Shown: one piece after another, positions 6,358-8,728 of the stretch
Numbering within the stretch: the stretch's first letter is position 1
Layout of the letters: each line of letters opens with the position of its first letter
Origin: Promethearchaeota archaeon
Lineage (GTDB): Archaea > Asgardarchaeota > Lokiarchaeia > Sigynarchaeales > SOKP01
Assembly (NCBI GenBank): GCA_014729315.1
Contig: WJKD01000283.1
Location: forward strand, 1-8,728
Direction of reading: 5' to 3'
DNA length: 8,728 nt
The notes under the pieces: generated by a model
What the model saw: the letters and a program-made list of their open reading frames with translations, nothing else
Databases searched by the model: none
What the model was told of the DNA's origin: nothing
Translations under genes and position numbers: made by a program

Positions 6358-7167
6358 ATGAATAATTCGAGTAAGCCTAACAATACGATTCTTTGTTCTA
6401 CATTTCACGATCCCGAATTTAAGCTTAGACACCATCTTAACTCTGCGATGACTAAAATTCAACAAAGCTTTTCTAAGAAAATTGTCTGTTGCACCCCGAT
6501 AACCTCAAATAAGGCAATCTCCTCTCTTAAGGAACTTGATTTTCATGTCGTTCTTGGAAGAGAGCTCATACAAGTTAACAATTATAATCTTGCTTTAAGT
6601 GCTGCAATAAACGAAACGAATAATCCGAATAACCAACGTATATTTTACGTAGACTTTGATAGGTTAATTCATTGGTCTAATAATTATCCCGACGAACTCT
6701 TAGCGACCATTGATCAATGTAAAGAAGTCGAATTACTTCACATAGGGCGATCGGAGAGAGCTTTCAATACACACCCTTCTACTCAAAAAGCTACCGAAAA
6801 TATTGTTAATGAATTTGGATCCAAAGTATTAGAATTAAAAAAACCCGTCGATTTAATTTCCGTTTGTTATAGTTTCACGAAAAATTTAGGTAAGAAATTA
6901 TTAGAATTGGCCCATACAACCTACACAGGGTTTTACGGCGCTTGGCCAGTTATTTTATGGAGAAATGCAAAGACAAAAAAATATATAGAAGTTGAAGGTC
7001 AAGAATGGGAGACACCTGATAGGTTCGCTGAAGTAATTGAAAAAATAGGATACGAAAGTTGGCTCGAAGAATTTCAAACCCCTAAGGAATGGGAAAAACG
7101 AGTCAAGCTTCTGCGAGAATGTATATTAGAAATATCGCAAATAACGAATTTTGAAGAAAAAAATTGA
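6358..7167 (+). CDS. Uncharacterised protein, possibly GT-A (nucleotide-sugar transferase-like) fold
   Basis: This soluble protein of 269 residues has no signal peptide or membrane segment. I do not recognise a named family with confidence. The layout suggests a Rossmann-like alpha/beta protein. A first strand ILCSTFHDPE (11-20) is followed by KIVCCTPITS (41-50) with a helix and FHVVLG, and then by FYVDFDRLIHW (96-106), whose DFD at 99-101 sits at the end of a strand in the manner of the metal-binding DxD of GT-A glycosyltransferases. Further motifs that look conserved are HIGRSERAFNTHPSTQKATE (128-147), TGFYGAWPVILWRN (190-203) and EWETPDRF (216-223). A glycosyltransferase-like or nucleotide-binding role is a guess from the DxD layout. 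The gene lies 56 bases after the RAM protein and has its own likely promoter. It is convergent with the next gene. Confidence 0.6.
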   Translation: MNNSSKPNNTILCSTFHDPEFKLRHHLNSAMTKIQQSFSKKIVCCTPITSNKAISSLKELDFHVVLGRELIQVNNYNLALSAAINETNNPNNQRIFYVDFDRLIHWSNNYPDELLATIDQCKEVELLHIGRSERAFNTHPSTQKATENIVNEFGSKVLELKKPVDLISVCYSFTKNLGKKLLELAHTTYTGFYGAWPVILWRNAKTKKYIEVEGQEWETPDRFAEVIEKIGYESWLEEFQTPKEWEKRVKLLRECILEISQITNFEEKN

Positions 7168-7200
7168 GGGAGTGCATTATAAAGGAAAAGTGTGTGAAGT

Positions 7201-7224
7201 AATAAATAAAAAAAAGATAAGAAG
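7201..7224 (-). terminator. U-rich terminator for the minus-strand coiled-coil gene
   Basis: Read on the minus strand, the 78-base convergent spacer gives CTTCTTATC followed by eight T and then ATTTATT, starting about 20 bases after the stop codon of the coiled-coil gene. This is a typical archaeal U-rich termination tract. No comparable T run serves the plus-strand gene in the spacer. Confidence 0.45.
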
Positions 7225-7245
7225 TTAAATACCCAAGAGAGAAAT

Positions 7246-8728
7246 CTACCATACTATTTTCTCTATTACTTCTCTTGCAGTAGAAGCTTCCTTTTTTCCA
7301 ATAATTTTTTGCATTCTTAAATCATTAATAGAATCTATAAGGCGAGTGTCGAGATTTTTTAATTCCATTAAATTTGATTTATCGCCCTCAGTTTCCACTA
7401 AATTTACCATAGGCGTAAACTTATTCATTAAATTCCTAAGTTCTTTTCTAAAATTGTCAGTAATCTTTGTTCTTTGGATTTTTCCTCCATCCACTAAAAT
7501 TGGTAAAACAGGAGCTCTCTCTTCTGTTTTATTTGTTGTGGAATCTACAAAGTAATAGATGAAAATGGGAATCCCCACCACTATATTTTGCGTTTTTATT
7601 TCTATCGTATAATCTTTAAAAAAATTCTGAACATCCGTGAGTTCTGAGTCTTTAATGGATTCGATATTATCTAAGCAAGCTTGCTTTTCTTGTTTTATTT
7701 GAACGATAATATCTTCTGCTTCAGTAAGCTTAGAACTTAATTTAGAATGTTTTTCATCTATCTTTTTCTCTACTTCAGCAATTCTACTCTCTAAGTCAGC
7801 AATTTTCTGCTTTTGAGTGTTTTCAATGTCTCTCTTTTCTTTTGCTAAGCTTTTCTTCATTTGGGCGATTTCAGTTTTATATCGGCTAATAGAATTTCCT
7901 AATGCATTATATTTTATTTCCATCTCGTTAATTCCTTGGTCTATTAACGCTAAATCTTTTTGTCCCACTGCGTTTTTTATTCGTTCAACTGAAGATTTGA
8001 TATCATTTAAATGGTTGTTAAATTCACTAGATTTATCACTTATCTTGTATTTACCAGATTTTAACAATTCCTCGGGTTCAGCGTGTAGATCCCGCTCTTT
8101 TTCTTGCTTTAACTCTCGGTTAAGTCTCGATAATTGTTTCTCCTCTTCGCTGGTATCGACCGTTGTTCCCTTGAGCTTATCTACTTGACTACTACCTTTT
8201 TTGATCCATTTATCGCATAACTGAATTATTTGATCCTTGTAATCGTCAAGCATTTGTACATCTTTTAAGTTGACAAAATCGTATACATCTTGAGCGATTT
8301 TAATCTGATTTACAGATTTTGCAATAGGATCTCCTTCTAACAAGAAGTATGGCTCGTCGAACGACGATATATTATATTGATTTAAAAAGAAATTTTTAAA
8401 ATATCCGATTTCGCTAGTATTGAATAAAGCTTCTTGAATGATTTTTGAACGCTTATAATTTTTACTTTTCTTTAAGTAGCTACTATTGTAATCTTGAAGT
8501 GAATTTAAGAAGCTGTAATGGTCAGCGCCTGTAACTAAATTTTTGGGAGGTGGGGGTACTTGTTTAAACTGACCAACCCTCAGTTCTTCTTGTTTATTTA
8601 ATAAATAACTGCACACACAAGCTCTTGTATCGCTTAAAGGAATTAGCCTAACTGGCCAAAAAGATACAGCTATTCGATTGATGTTTCCGATCTTCCCTTT
8701 ATATAATTTTTTACCATAGATGTCTAGC
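7246..8728 (-). CDS. Long coiled-coil protein of unknown function, 5' partial at the right edge
   Basis: At least 493 residues are encoded. The frame stays open from the stop at 7246-7248 to the window edge, so the start is outside. A GTG at 8614-8616 could be mistaken for the start, but the 37 codons before it look coding (GKIGNINRIAVSF, then WPVRLIPLSDTRACVCSYL). Counting from that GTG, there is an N-terminal globular part with PPPP at 21-24 and a YFLLEGDPIAKSV stretch at 90-102. A long charged, heptad-like helical region runs from about 155 to 335, richest at 245-315 (nucleotides about 7670-7885), with a break near 176-200. A beta-rich segment IVVGIPIFIYYF at 345-356 and a helical tail follow. 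It has no Walker A motif, so it is not itself an SMC/Rad50-type ATPase. No clear membrane segment is seen; 345-356 is hydrophobic but short. A structural or scaffolding role is possible, but no function can be assigned. It converges on the 6358-7167 gene. Confidence 0.8.
   Translation of the reverse strand, partial: LDIYGKKLYKGKIGNINRIAVSFWPVRLIPLSDTRACVCSYLLNKQEELRVGQFKQVPPPPKNLVTGADHYSFLNSLQDYNSSYLKKSKNYKRSKIIQEALFNTSEIGYFKNFFLNQYNISSFDEPYFLLEGDPIAKSVNQIKIAQDVYDFVNLKDVQMLDDYKDQIIQLCDKWIKKGSSQVDKLKGTTVDTSEEEKQLSRLNRELKQEKERDLHAEPEELLKSGKYKISDKSSEFNNHLNDIKSSVERIKNAVGQKDLALIDQGINEMEIKYNALGNSISRYKTEIAQMKKSLAKEKRDIENTQKQKIADLESRIAEVEKKIDEKHSKLSSKLTEAEDIIVQIKQEKQACLDNIESIKDSELTDVQNFFKDYTIEIKTQNIVVGIPIFIYYFVDSTTNKTEERAPVLPILVDGGKIQRTKITDNFRKELRNLMNKFTPMVNLVETEGDKSNLMELKNLDTRLIDSINDLRMQKIIGKKEASTAREVIEKIVW

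Noticed and set aside
7168..7245. Small RNA or hairpin in the convergent spacer
   Set aside because: No GC-rich stem was found by eye; only an A-rich run that reads as a U tract on the minus strand.
7817..8188. Plus-strand open frame of 123 codons (and another at 7346-7555)
   Set aside because: Both are antisense to the coiled-coil gene; they have Phe/Ser/Leu-rich composition typical of the reverse of Lys/Glu-rich coding DNA, and no ribosome-binding site.
8614..8616. GTG as the start of the minus-strand coiled-coil gene
   Set aside because: The frame continues open for 37 codons to the window edge with a protein-like sequence, so it is an internal valine.

Overview
The window is AT-rich, gene-dense DNA that looks archaeal. 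The signs are a ferredoxin-dependent 2-oxoacid oxidoreductase, a thiolase paired with a DUF35 zinc-ribbon protein, a methylmalonyl-CoA mutase whose catalytic subunit lacks a B12 domain, a very small stand-alone Lrp/AsnC effector-binding protein, and starts that look leaderless behind TATA-like boxes. An Asgard-type or related mesophilic archaeon would fit, but the sequence alone does not fix the lineage. No rRNA, tRNA, CRISPR array, insertion sequence or integrase was seen, and no gene-free stretch exceeds about 110 bases.

Layout. (1) 1-1287, + strand: the end of a 2-oxoacid:ferredoxin oxidoreductase cluster, with the beta subunit cut by the left edge and the gamma subunit overlapping it by 29 bases. 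(2) 1288-1398: a 111-base AT-rich spacer with an 18-base perfect palindrome. (3) 1399-4681, + strand: a tight cluster of a thiolase-fold protein, a DUF35 Zn-ribbon/OB-fold protein and the methylmalonyl-CoA mutase large subunit. (4) 4712-6301, + strand: a 10-TM DMT/EamA transporter fused to a C-terminal Lrp/AsnC-type effector-binding (RAM) domain, followed by a second RAM domain as a separate 81-residue protein. (5) 6358-7167, + strand: an unrecognised soluble protein, possibly of glycosyltransferase-A fold. (6) 7246-8728, - strand, convergent: a long coiled-coil protein of unknown function whose reading frame stays open to the right edge.

How the genes may work together (inference). If the oxidoreductase is the 2-oxoglutarate enzyme, its product succinyl-CoA is a direct substrate of methylmalonyl-CoA mutase. 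This would connect amino-acid carbon to methylmalonyl-CoA and propionyl-CoA. A transporter carrying an amino-acid-sensing type of domain, with a free copy of that domain next to it, fits amino-acid metabolism.

The two most unusual observations are these. The thiolase-fold protein has proline where the nucleophilic cysteine belongs while keeping its other active-site motifs and its DUF35 partner. This recalls the steroid aldolase Ltp2 with the DUF35 domain of ChsH2 more than a true thiolase. The second is the transporter-RAM fusion with its adjacent stand-alone RAM gene, which suggests direct effector control of a transporter rather than of transcription.
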